From Nisaea sp. (GTDB lineage Bacteria; Pseudomonadota; Alphaproteobacteria; Thalassobaculales; Thalassobaculaceae), in contig NZ_JAXMNY010000003.1 in NCBI RefSeq assembly GCF_034670185.1, positions 310,001 through 374,000 of the forward strand: a stretch of DNA of 64,000 nt. Direction: 5' to 3'. Positions 44,609-53,333 of the stretch are shown here, one piece after another. Positions within the stretch are counted from its first letter, which is position 1, and each line of letters starts with the position of its first letter. The translations under genes were made by a program, and so were the position numbers. Below the pieces are notes generated by a model that saw only the letters and a program-made list of their open reading frames with translations, was not told where the DNA came from and did no database searches.

Positions 44609-46357
44609 TTATTTTAAGTTCTTCACCACTGGCTGCAACATGCTGAAATCACAGCCTTGGTCGGCCTGGAGGACTTGTTCGGCATAGAGCCGGTCATAGC
44701 CGCGCAAGGTCTGCGGGTCGCGCTCTGTGGTTACCAGATCCGCGCGCCGGCGATCTAGTTCGGCTTCGTCGACAAGCAGGTCGAGACGCTTATCCTTCAC
44801 GGAAAGGGCGATGCGGTCTCCGTTACGCACCAGAGCGAGCGGGCCGCCGATCGCGGCCTCCGGCGTGACATGCAAAACGATGGTTCCGAACGCGGTCCCG
44901 GACATGCGTGCGTCTGAAATCCGCACCATGTCTTTCACGCCTTTGGAGGAGAGTTTTTTCGGGATCGGCAGGTAGCCGGCCTCCGGCATCCCGGAGGGAC
45001 TGCGCGGACCGGCATTTTGCAGCACCAATATATCGTCCGCCGTCACGTCCAGATCCGGATCGTCTATCCGGGCCGACAGGTCTTCCAGCGAGTTGAAGAC
45101 GACGGCGCGGCCTTCCTTTTCCAGCAGAGCCGGATCGGCAGCGGACCGCTTCAGGATGGCCCCGCCGGGCGCAAGGCTGCCGAACAACGCGACCAGCCCG
45201 CCCTTTGGCTCCAGAGGATCGCTGGCCGGAGACACCACATCCCGGTTCACCGGACCGCTCTCGGCGGCAAGCCGTTCGCCCAGGGTTTCCCCGGTCACGG
45301 TCATGCAGTCGAGATTGAGCAGAGGCTTCAGCTCCCGCAGCACGGCACCAAGGCCGCCGGCGGCGAACAGGTCTTCCATGTAATGGCTGCCGACCGGCTT
45401 CAGGTTCACCAGTACCGGTGTAGTTTCAGACAGCTCGTTAAACCAGTCGAGCGGGATGTCGATGCCCGCCCGACCGGCGATGGCGGCCAGGTGAATGACC
45501 GCATTGGTCGAGCCGCCAAGTGCGAGCAGGACGCGCAACGCATTCTCGACGGACTTCCGGGTAATGATCTCGGTCGGTTTGATCGGGCGGCCGATCATCC
45601 GCACGGCAGCGGCGCCGGTTGCTTCCGCCGCGCGCAGCCGGTCTGCATGGACGGCGGGGATGGCGGCGGTGCCGGGCAGGGCCATGCCGAGGGCCTCGGC
45701 GATGCAGGCCATGGTCGAGGCCGTGCCCATCACGGCGCAGCTGCCCGCCGTGGTGGCGAGCCGGCGCTCGATGTCCCTGATCTCGACGTCATCGACGGTA
45801 CCGGCCCGGTATTGCGCCCAGAACCGGCGGCAGTCGGTGCAGGCGCCGAGCCGTTCCTCATCACCGGCCGCAGTCGTGTAGCGGGAGGTCATCATTGGCC
45901 CGCCGATTAGCTGGATGGCGGGCAGATCGGCGGAGACAGCACCCATCAACTGGGCTGGCACGGTTTTGTCGCAGCCGCCCATCAGCACCACCGCATCCAT
46001 CGGCTGGGCCCGGATCATCTCCTCGGTATCCATGCTCATCAGGTTGCGGAATTTCAGGCTGGTCGGGTTGAGGTAGACCTCGCCGAGGGAGATGGTTGGA
46101 AAGTCGATCGGCAAAGCGCCTGCCATCAGCACGCCGCGTTTCACCGCTTCCAGAAGTTCCGGGAAATGTCGGTGGCAATTGTTGAAACCGGAGCCGGTAT
46201 AGGCGATGCCGACAATCGGTTTTTCCAGCGTCTCCGGCAGATAGCCCATGGAGGCGGCGAAGGAACGCCGCAGGTAGAGCGAGAAGTCGAAATCACCGTA
46301 ATTGGTCAGGCCGCGTGCGAAGCCGTGCGCCTCGGTGGAAATCTTTTTGTCAGCCAT
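44609..46357 (-). CDS. IlvD/Edd-family dehydratase (sugar-acid type)
   Basis: 582 aa iron-sulfur dehydratase. The three cluster Cys are visible: Cys61 in GSGFNNCHR, Cys129 in MGGCDKTVP and Cys207 in TAGSCAVMGTAST. The active-site Ser region near the C-terminus is DMVRISDARMSGTAFG. The GFNNCHRHF form and the length fit the L-arabinonate/D-xylonate-type branch better than biosynthetic IlvD, whose first motif differs. It would dehydrate an aldonic acid. No sugar pathway genes are adjacent, so the substrate is open. Confidence 0.85.
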   Translation of the reverse strand: MADKKISTEAHGFARGLTNYGDFDFSLYLRRSFAASMGYLPETLEKPIVGIAYTGSGFNNCHRHFPELLEAVKRGVLMAGALPIDFPTISLGEVYLNPTSLKFRNLMSMDTEEMIRAQPMDAVVLMGGCDKTVPAQLMGAVSADLPAIQLIGGPMMTSRYTTAAGDEERLGACTDCRRFWAQYRAGTVDDVEIRDIERRLATTAGSCAVMGTASTMACIAEALGMALPGTAAIPAVHADRLRAAEATGAAAVRMIGRPIKPTEIITRKSVENALRVLLALGGSTNAVIHLAAIAGRAGIDIPLDWFNELSETTPVLVNLKPVGSHYMEDLFAAGGLGAVLRELKPLLNLDCMTVTGETLGERLAAESGPVNRDVVSPASDPLEPKGGLVALFGSLAPGGAILKRSAADPALLEKEGRAVVFNSLEDLSARIDDPDLDVTADDILVLQNAGPRSPSGMPEAGYLPIPKKLSSKGVKDMVRISDARMSGTAFGTIVLHVTPEAAIGGPLALVRNGDRIALSVKDKRLDLLVDEAELDRRRADLVTTERDPQTLRGYDRLYAEQVLQADQGCDFSMLQPVVKNLK

Positions 46358-46526
46358 CTCTCTCGCTCCCTTATTTTGGCCGAGAGTGTGGACGCCAATT
46401 GGCTGCCGCGTCCAGATCTGATGGGGCGTGAAATCCGCAGTGTGAAAAAGGCCTCTGAGAGGTCGGTGGAGCGGTTTGGCGGCAGGTCAGGTCTCCAGAA
46501 CCATTAGCTCCCGATAAGCCCGATCT

Positions 46527-46946
46527 CTACATTTCTTCCCAGAGTTTTTCTTCCAGGTCGATCTCATCTTCTTCCTCGCGGATGAAGTCGCGCCGGGACA
46601 GCACGCCGACAAGCTTGTTTTTATGAACGACGGGAAGATGACGGAAGCCACCTGCCTGCATGATCCGAAGTGCCTCGATTGCCGGGCGGTCGGGGGCGAT
46701 CGTCTCGGGGCTGGCACTCATCACGTCGGAAAGAACCGTTGCCTGCGGGCCTTTCCCGACAGCGATGACCCGCTCAATGAGATCGGTGCCGGTAAAGACG
46801 CCAACCAGCCGGTCCTCGTCGACCACCAGAACGGAGCGAACATGACGCTCTGCCATGCACACCGCAGCCTGCTCGACCGTCGCGGTTTTCGGCAGGGTCA
46901 GGAGGTTCTGATTGGAAACAACATCAGGGACCACGCGTCGTATCAT
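46527..46946 (-). CDS. Two-CBS-domain protein
   Basis: 139 aa consisting of a tandem CBS pair (MAERHVRSVLVVDEDRLVGV with FTGTDLIERV, then MQAGGFRHLPVVHKNKLVGV with LSRRDFI) and an acidic tail (EEEDEIDLEEKLWEEM). CBS pairs sense adenosyl nucleotides. The ATG at 46946 has GGGAG upstream and is preferred over the GTG at 46961. Partner unknown. Confidence 0.85.
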   Translation of the reverse strand: MIRRVVPDVVSNQNLLTLPKTATVEQAAVCMAERHVRSVLVVDEDRLVGVFTGTDLIERVIAVGKGPQATVLSDVMSASPETIAPDRPAIEALRIMQAGGFRHLPVVHKNKLVGVLSRRDFIREEEDEIDLEEKLWEEM

Positions 46947-47104
46947 AGCGATTTCTCCCACGGCCTACTTTTCCTTTATGTTTTCACTTTACGCCGAAAA
47001 CGCAAGCAGAGCGTGAGCATTTCTCACCGAATAGGGGCGCTCATCAGTCGCCCAGGGTGCGACAAAGCGTCCGTTTCTAGTGACATGCAGCAGAAAAGTT
47101 TGTT

Positions 47105-47124
47105 ATATTCAAAAATATGAATAT
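47105..47124. promoter_or_regulatory. BigR/SqrR-type operator upstream of YeeE/YedE genes
   Basis: A 20-bp palindrome with arms ATATTC and GAATAT. Its core is ATTC (47107-47110), 8 bp, GAAT (47119-47122), exactly the ATTC-N8-GAAT pattern known for the persulfide-responsive ArsR-family repressors SqrR/BigR. It lies about 85 bp before the first transporter gene. Confidence 0.65.
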
Positions 47125-47207
47125 GTATCATGCAGCCGATGGATGCCATGTCCTGTATGGTGTGTGCACAACGGTTTGTTGCAGTAGCAGATGAAGGAAG
47201 TCGTGCC

Positions 47208-47774
47208 ATGAGAGCTCCCCTGTCCTGGAAAGCCGGCGGACTTTTGCTAGGGATCGTGTTCTTTGCGGCGGTCCTTCTGGTGAAGCCGATCGGTGTCTCG
47301 ACCCAGTTTGTGATCCTTGATGGCATCCTCTGGGATGCGTTCGACAGTTCAATCGTGACCGAGTCGGCTGAAACCAAAAGCGGTTACACCAGCAGCAATG
47401 CCTATCTTGCCAAGAGCGGCGGGAGTTATGCAAAATCGATAGAAAACCCGCTGAATTACAGCTTCGTCTTTGTCCTGGCCCTGATGGCCGGTGCCGCCCT
47501 CTCGGCACGGCTGCGCGGCGGTGTGGAAAAAGCCGAACGGTTGATGCCCGAAGTCTGGCGCGTCAATTTCGGCGATGAGCCGTGGAAGCGCTATCTCGCG
47601 ACCTTCCTGGCCGGCTTTATCGTGCTGTATGGAGCCCGCCTGGCCGGTGGTTGTACCTCCGGCCACATGATGAGCGGGATGATGCAGACCGCCGTCTCCG
47701 GTTTCATTTTCGCGGCTGGGGTCTTCGCGGCCGGTATCCCGACGGCCCTCATTCTGTTCCGGAAGGAGAAATAA
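47208..47774 (+). CDS. YeeE/YedE-family membrane protein (first half-size subunit)
   Basis: 188 aa. Hydrophobic helices flank the family signature GARLAGGCTSGHMMSGM, whose Cys is thought to pass sulfur species (thiosulfate or persulfide) across the membrane in TsuA/YeeE proteins. GAAGGAAG precedes the ATG at 47208; earlier in-frame starts have poor context. It is followed after 1 bp by the second half-size subunit, so the two probably form one pore. The SqrR-type operator upstream suggests induction by sulfide or persulfide. Confidence 0.85.
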   Translation: MRAPLSWKAGGLLLGIVFFAAVLLVKPIGVSTQFVILDGILWDAFDSSIVTESAETKSGYTSSNAYLAKSGGSYAKSIENPLNYSFVFVLALMAGAALSARLRGGVEKAERLMPEVWRVNFGDEPWKRYLATFLAGFIVLYGARLAGGCTSGHMMSGMMQTAVSGFIFAAGVFAAGIPTALILFRKEK

Positions 47775-47775
47775 G

Positions 47776-48366
47776 ATGAGCAGCATTATTCTTGCAATCG
47801 TCATCGGCGGCGCTTTCGGCTTCACGCTTGACCGGATCGGCGCGACCAACCCGAACTTCATCATCCGGATGCTGAACCTCACCAACCTGCACCTGATGCG
47901 GGCCATCCTTATGGGCATTGGCGTTGCCGCGGTGCTGGCCTTCGGCGGTCTGCTGACAGGCCTGGTCGACCCTGGGCATCTTTCGGTGAAGGCCGCTTAT
48001 CTCGGTGTCTTTGTCGGCGGTCTACTGCTCGGGCTTGGCTTCGCGGTTGCGGGCTATTGCCCAGGCACAGGTCTCGCGGCGGCGGCCTCAGGCCGGTATG
48101 ACGCCATTGTCTTCGCTCTTGGCGGCCTGCTCGGCGCTTTCGCCTATATGGTTACCTATGCCGATGTCGAGGCCACGGGGCTTCTGGCAGATATCGCCGG
48201 CGGCAAGACAACCCTCGGCACCATCGCAGGCACGAACTACCCGGCTCTGTTTGATCTGTCGGGTGAGATGATTGGCCTGGTTATGGGGGCGGCCTTTATC
48301 GCCGTTGCCTGGCTGCTGCCGGAACGGATCCTGGGATCCAAGGGGCACGAGGCTCCGGCTGAATAG
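47776..48366 (+). CDS. YeeE/YedE-family membrane protein (second half-size subunit)
   Basis: 196 aa with about five hydrophobic helices and the partner signature FAVAGYCPGTGLAAAASGR, in which the Cys corresponds to the second functional Cys of full-length YeeE. It starts 1 bp after the first subunit and ends at a strong terminator. The pair is often found next to sulfide-detoxification proteins. Confidence 0.85.
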   Translation: MSSIILAIVIGGAFGFTLDRIGATNPNFIIRMLNLTNLHLMRAILMGIGVAAVLAFGGLLTGLVDPGHLSVKAAYLGVFVGGLLLGLGFAVAGYCPGTGLAAAASGRYDAIVFALGGLLGAFAYMVTYADVEATGLLADIAGGKTTLGTIAGTNYPALFDLSGEMIGLVMGAAFIAVAWLLPERILGSKGHEAPAE

Positions 48367-48383
48367 GCCTACTTCTTTTCTAC

Positions 48384-48413
48384 CCCCGGCACGGCATCGT
48401 GCCGGGGTTTTTT
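48384..48413 (+). terminator. Strong rho-independent terminator after the YeeE/YedE pair
   Basis: A 10-bp perfect stem (CCCCGGCACG at 48384-48393, CGTGCCGGGG at 48398-48407, loop GCAT) followed by six T residues. Confidence 0.92.
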
Positions 48414-48487
48414 GTCCGGAAGTCCGGGCCATCAATCAAGGAGCGGAACGCTCCAGCGACAATGCGTGACGGGAGGAATGTCATCAG

Positions 48488-49456
48488 ATGATCAGGATCA
48501 TGAAAGGCGCCGCTCTGGCGATATGCGCTCTATTCTGGGGCGCCGCAGGGGATGCCGGGGCCAGCCAGGACATTCCCGACCAGTATCCTGGCTCGGTGCT
48601 GTATTCGAAGCCGGTCGAGTTCATCCCGGGTGTCTTCTCGGCGATCGGGGCCACTGCGCCGCCGACCTACGAGAATAGCGGCCACAACAACAATCTCAGC
48701 TTCATCGTGACCGGCGACGGTGTCGTGGTCGTCAATGGCGGCGCGTCATGGCAACTCGCGGCGGCGCTGCATGAGGAGATCAAGGCGGTTACCGATCAGC
48801 CGGTCCGCCTCATCGTCAATGAAAACGGCCAGGGCCATGCCATGCTGGGGAACAGCTATTGGCATGCGCTGGGCGTGAAGATCGTGGCGAGCGAGGAGGC
48901 GGCGGAAGAATTCGAGGCGACGGGCTACGACAGTCTCGCAGCGGCTCGCACGCTACAGAAGGAGAAGGCAGAGAAGACGGCGGTCGTCATGCCAGACGAG
49001 ACCTTCGCCGAGCGCTATGTCGTCGAGTTCGGCGACTTCCCGATCGAGGTTCTCAATCTGGGGCCGGCGCATGCTCCTGGGGACGTATCCGTCTGGCTGC
49101 CCCGGCAAAGCCTGGTGATTGCCGGCGATATGGCCTTTCACGAGCGCATGCTGCCGATCTTCGAGGAGACCGACACGGCGGCCTGGCTGGAAAGCTGGGA
49201 CGAGGGCTTCGAGCCGCTGAAGGCGACCTATGTCATTCCCGGCCATGGCCACCCGACCAACATGGATCAGGTGCGGCGCTATACGAAAGACTACCTGGTC
49301 TATCTTCGGGCGCGGATCCGAGAGCATCTCGACAAGGGCGGCACCCTCGCGGATGCCTACTATGTAGACCAGTCTCCCTACAGGCACCTGGATACGTATG
49401 AGGAACTGGCGACCAAGAATGCCGGGCGCGTCTTCGCGCAGATGGAATTCGAATAG
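48488..49456 (+). CDS. Secreted MBL-fold protein with degenerate HxHxDH motif (SoxH-like)
   Basis: 322 aa with a signal peptide (MIRIMKGAALAICALFWGAA). The MBL fold is clear, but where active members have N-T-H-x-H-x-D-H-x-x-G-N this protein has NENGQGHAMLGN (residues 111-122), replacing both leading His and the final His and moving His into the Asp position. The later ligands look intact (GPAHAPGD, IAGDMAFH, IPGHGHPT). Metal binding, if any, must differ from standard. It lies behind the YeeE/YedE terminator in its own unit, in a sulfur-related neighbourhood. GGGAGG precedes the ATG by about 11 bp. Confidence 0.78.
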   Translation: MIRIMKGAALAICALFWGAAGDAGASQDIPDQYPGSVLYSKPVEFIPGVFSAIGATAPPTYENSGHNNNLSFIVTGDGVVVVNGGASWQLAAALHEEIKAVTDQPVRLIVNENGQGHAMLGNSYWHALGVKIVASEEAAEEFEATGYDSLAAARTLQKEKAEKTAVVMPDETFAERYVVEFGDFPIEVLNLGPAHAPGDVSVWLPRQSLVIAGDMAFHERMLPIFEETDTAAWLESWDEGFEPLKATYVIPGHGHPTNMDQVRRYTKDYLVYLRARIREHLDKGGTLADAYYVDQSPYRHLDTYEELATKNAGRVFAQMEFE

Positions 49457-49534
49457 GTCATTTCCTGCGGTGCCGCTTCGCAGAGAGCCCGTCTTCGCCT
49501 ATAGGAGTAGGGCAATCCTGTTGTGGAGCGGTCC

Positions 49535-50647
49535 ATGTCCAAACATCTCATTGTCGGCGGCGGCGTCTATGGCGCGGCCGTCGCTTGGCATCTGGCTAAA
49601 AGTGGCGAGGCGGTCGAATTGATCGAGGCCGGAAAGCTCGCTACCGGTGCTTCCGGCGGGCCCGGCAGGCGTGGTGTTCGGGCGAACGGGCGTGACGTCC
49701 GGGAAATCCCGCTGATGGTCCGGGCCCGGGAGCTTTGGCCGACGCTGCACGAGACCCTCGGCACAGATCCACTTTTCGAGACGACCGGCCAGTTACAGCT
49801 TATCGAGCGCGAGATCGATATTGCCCCGGCGGAAGCGCGTGCCGCCTTGCAGACCCGGCTCGGCATTCCGTCCCGCGTGCTTTCTTCGGACGAAGTTCGG
49901 GAGCTTGAGCCGGATGTGTCTCCGGCGATCCGGGCGGGCCTGTTCTGCCCGGATGACGGCGTTGCCTTCCACGAGAAAACCACGCTGGCCTATGCCGCCC
50001 TTGCGAAAGCAGAGGGCGCGGTGCTGCGCGAGGGCATTGGAGCCGACAAGCTGCTTGAGCGGAACGGAAATGTGGTTGGAATTCTCACCACGGAAGGGGA
50101 GGAAATCCTCGCCGACGGCAAGGTGCTGCTGTTCTGCAATGCCGGTGTGAAGGGGCTTGTTTCCCCCTGGATCGATCTGCCGGTCTGGAGCCGGACCTTC
50201 CTCGTCGCGGTCTCCAAGCCGCTTGAGAACAATCCGGTACGCCATCTCGTCGGCCATGCCAGCCGCACGCTGTCGCTGAAGCGGGAGCCGGACGGGCGGT
50301 TGATGATCTCCGGAGGCCGTCCCGGTATCTGGGATCCGGCAACGCGCACCGGCACGCCGATCCAGAAGGAAGTCGATCTGAACGTCGCCGACGCGGTGGC
50401 GACTTACCCGTCGCTGGAGGGCATGCAGATCGAGACCGCCGACACAAATCACCTCGAGGCTGAAAGCATCGACCATATCCCGATCATCGACAGCCTGCCG
50501 GGCAATGCAAATGTGCTCTACGCCGTCGGCTGGACCGGCCACGGCTGGGCTATCGCACCGGCGGTTGCGCAGATGATGGCGGACTGGGTGCTGAAGGACG
50601 CGAAGCCGAAACTGCTGGAGCCGTTCGCGTTTTCGCGGTTCGGGTGA
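49535..50647 (+). CDS. FAD-dependent oxidoreductase, DAO family
   Basis: 370 aa. The N-terminal FAD motif is HLIVGGGVYGAAVAWHLA and the C-terminal FAD-contact region is YAVGWTGHGWAIAPAVAQMM, as in glycine/sarcosine oxidase-type (DAO) proteins. The substrate is probably an amino acid or N-methyl amine, not identifiable here. The ATG at 49535 has GGAG 7 bp upstream. It follows the MBL gene by 78 bp on the same strand. Confidence 0.82.
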   Translation: MSKHLIVGGGVYGAAVAWHLAKSGEAVELIEAGKLATGASGGPGRRGVRANGRDVREIPLMVRARELWPTLHETLGTDPLFETTGQLQLIEREIDIAPAEARAALQTRLGIPSRVLSSDEVRELEPDVSPAIRAGLFCPDDGVAFHEKTTLAYAALAKAEGAVLREGIGADKLLERNGNVVGILTTEGEEILADGKVLLFCNAGVKGLVSPWIDLPVWSRTFLVAVSKPLENNPVRHLVGHASRTLSLKREPDGRLMISGGRPGIWDPATRTGTPIQKEVDLNVADAVATYPSLEGMQIETADTNHLEAESIDHIPIIDSLPGNANVLYAVGWTGHGWAIAPAVAQMMADWVLKDAKPKLLEPFAFSRFG

Positions 50648-50773
50648 GGCGTTTTGCCAGCTCGGGCTGGCCGAATGGCCGATTAGAGGTTCCTAAAATT
50701 ACTATCGTGCAATCATTATGTGGTTAAACTGTTTTTAAATAGATTTCGTTTAAGGAATTTTGAGAGTGGCCCA

Positions 50774-52702
50774 ATGATAAGTGCCTGCGCCCTGATCGGC
50801 CGCCGGTGGCTGCGGGCGGTTTTATCTCGGGGAGACGGCGCTGGGAGCCGTCTTTCGACCGGTTTCGTTGTGTTGTCAGCAGCACTGGCATTCTTCGCTG
50901 TCGCCATGGCTTCCGCTCCGGCCCGCAGCGAGGATGGTGCGAAAACTCCGTCCATACTCATCCTAAATTCCTGGTTTCCCGAGCAGCCCTGGCAGGCCGC
51001 AGTGGAGAGGGGGATCCGGGATGGGCTTCACGAGGCAGGCCTGCAGGCGCAGATTTATGTGGAGTATCTTGATGCGGGACGCTTCTCGTGGAAGCGGGTC
51101 GAGGACGCGCATCGGAGGCTTTTTGACGCAAAATTCTCCAGTGTGCCCCTTGATCTGGTTATTTCGGAAAGCCTTGCTGCCGGCCGGTTTCTTGCGCTCA
51201 ATCCGGACCTGTTCCCAGGAGCGGCGCGCCTCTATCTGAGGGCGGGCTCTGTGGCGCCTGCCGGTGCTTCCCGGGTTGATTACAATGCGAACGTCGAACA
51301 GGCGTTCGCCGAAATGCTCCGGGTCGCCGATCCGCGCCACATCTTCATCGTGGCGGACACGACGGGGGCCATTGGCAAGACCCGTATTGGCGGGGCGGAG
51401 GCCGCAGTCGAGCGGCTGAAGCCGGACGCCGGGGTCGAATACCTGGTGGACCTGCCCATGGCTGAGCTTCAGGAACGGGTCGCCAATCTGCCTCCGGACA
51501 GCGCGATCTTTTATCTGCCGGTTTTCATGGACGGTGCGGGAGAACGTTTCATCCCCTATGAGGCTGTGCGCCGTATCGCAGCCAGCGCCAATGCCCCGGT
51601 CTTTTCCGCATGGGACACATTGATGGGCAGCGGTATCGTGGGCGGACGCCTGCTATCCGGCGAAGCGGTTGGGCGGATCGCAGCGGAGCATATCAGCGCC
51701 ATCATGCACGGCGCGGCGCCGGTATTGACCGGCCGGACCAACATGCGGTCCATCTACGACAACCGGCAACTGAAGAAGTGGGATATCGCCACCGGCCGGC
51801 TTCCCCCCAATGCCGAAATCCGTTTCGCGGAGCAGTCCGTTTGGGAGCAATACCGCTGGGTCATCATGGCCACGATAGCGTTGATCGTTCTGCTGTCCGG
51901 TTTCTCCGTCGCCATGTTCATCCTCAACAGGCGCCTCAAATATGTCACCTTCCTTCTGGAAGAGGAACGCTTGCAACTTGAGGGGCGTGTCAGTGAGCGG
52001 ACTAACCAGCTCAAGGAGTCGAATGAGGAGCTCCAGCAATTTGCCCACGCCATTTCCCACGATCTCAACAATCCGCTCGGCGCGGCGAAGGGCTTCGTCT
52101 CTCTCCTGTTGCACTCTGCCAGGGACAAGCTGGGTGAGGATGACGTCAATTTGCTGACGCGGGCCGGTGCCGGGATCGACAAGGCGATCGGCATGGTCGC
52201 GGGGCTTCTCGAATACTCGCTGGAAACCGGTGGTGAGAAGATGCACAGACCGGTATCGACCGCGTCCGTTCTGACCGATGTCCAGGCGAACCTGGCCCAG
52301 CTCGTCAAGGATACCGGCACCCGTATCGACGTTGAAAAACTGCCGCCGGTCGTTGGCAACGAGACCCAGCTCCTGCGGCTTTTCCAGAACCTGATCGAGA
52401 ACGCGATCAAATACCGCCGTGAGGGCGTTGCGCCGCTGATTCGTGTCGCCTGTAGGCCGAACGACGGGTGCTACGTCTTCACTGTCGAGGACAATGGCCT
52501 CGGTATGTCCGAGACGGAGCAAAAGAGAATCTTCAACCTGTTCACCCGGCTCGAGAGCGGCTGCAGTCAGCCCGGATCGGGGATTGGCCTGGCGCAATGC
52601 AAGAAGATTGTCGAGAAGCATGGCGGGTCGATCGAGGTGAGGAGTGTTCCCGGAGAGGGAAGTACCTTCTTCATCTCCCTGCTCGCGGCAGCCGCAAACT
52701 GA
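50774..52702 (+). CDS. Membrane sensor histidine kinase with periplasmic ABC-binding-like domain
   Basis: About 642 aa from the ATG at 50774; an in-frame GTG at 50720 is an alternative. A signal/anchor segment (VVLSAALAFFAVAMASAPA) is followed by a periplasmic domain of about 300 aa resembling ABC_sub_bind proteins (SILILNSWFPEQPWQAAVER). Next comes a transmembrane helix (WVIMATIALIVLLSGFSVAM), a coiled coil, and the kinase core: His in FAHAISHDLNNPLGAAKGF, N-box NLIENAIKYRR, and G-boxes DNGLGMS and GSGIGLAQCKK. It is an orphan kinase; no response regulator is adjacent. It ends 22 bp before the convergent DUF4347 gene. Confidence 0.85.
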   Translation: MISACALIGRRWLRAVLSRGDGAGSRLSTGFVVLSAALAFFAVAMASAPARSEDGAKTPSILILNSWFPEQPWQAAVERGIRDGLHEAGLQAQIYVEYLDAGRFSWKRVEDAHRRLFDAKFSSVPLDLVISESLAAGRFLALNPDLFPGAARLYLRAGSVAPAGASRVDYNANVEQAFAEMLRVADPRHIFIVADTTGAIGKTRIGGAEAAVERLKPDAGVEYLVDLPMAELQERVANLPPDSAIFYLPVFMDGAGERFIPYEAVRRIAASANAPVFSAWDTLMGSGIVGGRLLSGEAVGRIAAEHISAIMHGAAPVLTGRTNMRSIYDNRQLKKWDIATGRLPPNAEIRFAEQSVWEQYRWVIMATIALIVLLSGFSVAMFILNRRLKYVTFLLEEERLQLEGRVSERTNQLKESNEELQQFAHAISHDLNNPLGAAKGFVSLLLHSARDKLGEDDVNLLTRAGAGIDKAIGMVAGLLEYSLETGGEKMHRPVSTASVLTDVQANLAQLVKDTGTRIDVEKLPPVVGNETQLLRLFQNLIENAIKYRREGVAPLIRVACRPNDGCYVFTVEDNGLGMSETEQKRIFNLFTRLESGCSQPGSGIGLAQCKKIVEKHGGSIEVRSVPGEGSTFFISLLAAAAN

Positions 52703-52723
52703 TCCGGTAGAGCTGCGGCGGTC

Positions 52724-53305
52724 CTAGAGCAGGTGTTGATAGGCGGGAAGCTTGTCCGGATCGAACGGCCCGGCGTCCGATGGTTCGGCGCGCCCCGGCA
52801 AGCGGCTGGGGTCTGTCGACACCATCGTATTGAGAGACCACTTCCCCCCCTTTGATGCATCGCCGACCGACAGCGAGGATGCCGAGACCGGGCAGCCGGT
52901 GCCGGAAGCCAGTGCAGCCAGAAACGCCCGCCCGTCCCGCCCGTGTGCCACCGAGCATGCATAGAGGGAAATGGGCGCTCCACGGAGTGCCCTGCCGATG
53001 CGGGAGAGAGTGTTCCGGTGCGTCAGCAACATATCCCTGGTGACGGTGTGTTCGCCGAGCAACAAGGCGCCTGGCGCCCCGTGACAGATGATGACGAGCC
53101 GGTTCCCCGGAGACTTCCTCACTGTCTTCAATATTCGCGACAGAGCGTCGTCGTCCGGTCCGATCCGGATGGTTTGGGCTGGCACCGCCAGCGCTGCCAG
53201 CAAAAATTCCGAGTCCGGGACGCGGTTGTCGATGGCAACAATCGTCTCGAGGTGGTCGACTGCCGGAACCGGATCCCAGCTTGTGATTGTGTCATATCCG
53301 GCCAT
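52724..53305 (-). CDS. Stand-alone DUF4347 domain protein
   Basis: 193 aa, essentially just the DUF4347 domain: HLETIVAIDNRVPDSEFLLA, then His75 in VIICHGAPGALLLG and Cys117 in ISLYACSVAHGRDG. There is no signal peptide, solenoid or RTX repeats. It starts 28 bp after the stop of the large DUF4347/RTX gene and is on the same strand, so the two are co-transcribed. It could be a free copy of the putative protease-like domain, a maturation partner or a decoy. AAGGAT precedes the ATG. Confidence 0.75.
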   Translation of the reverse strand: MAGYDTITSWDPVPAVDHLETIVAIDNRVPDSEFLLAALAVPAQTIRIGPDDDALSRILKTVRKSPGNRLVIICHGAPGALLLGEHTVTRDMLLTHRNTLSRIGRALRGAPISLYACSVAHGRDGRAFLAALASGTGCPVSASSLSVGDASKGGKWSLNTMVSTDPSRLPGRAEPSDAGPFDPDKLPAYQHLL

Positions 53306-53333
53306 TGGCGATCCTTCGTGCCATCCCTCTTGC

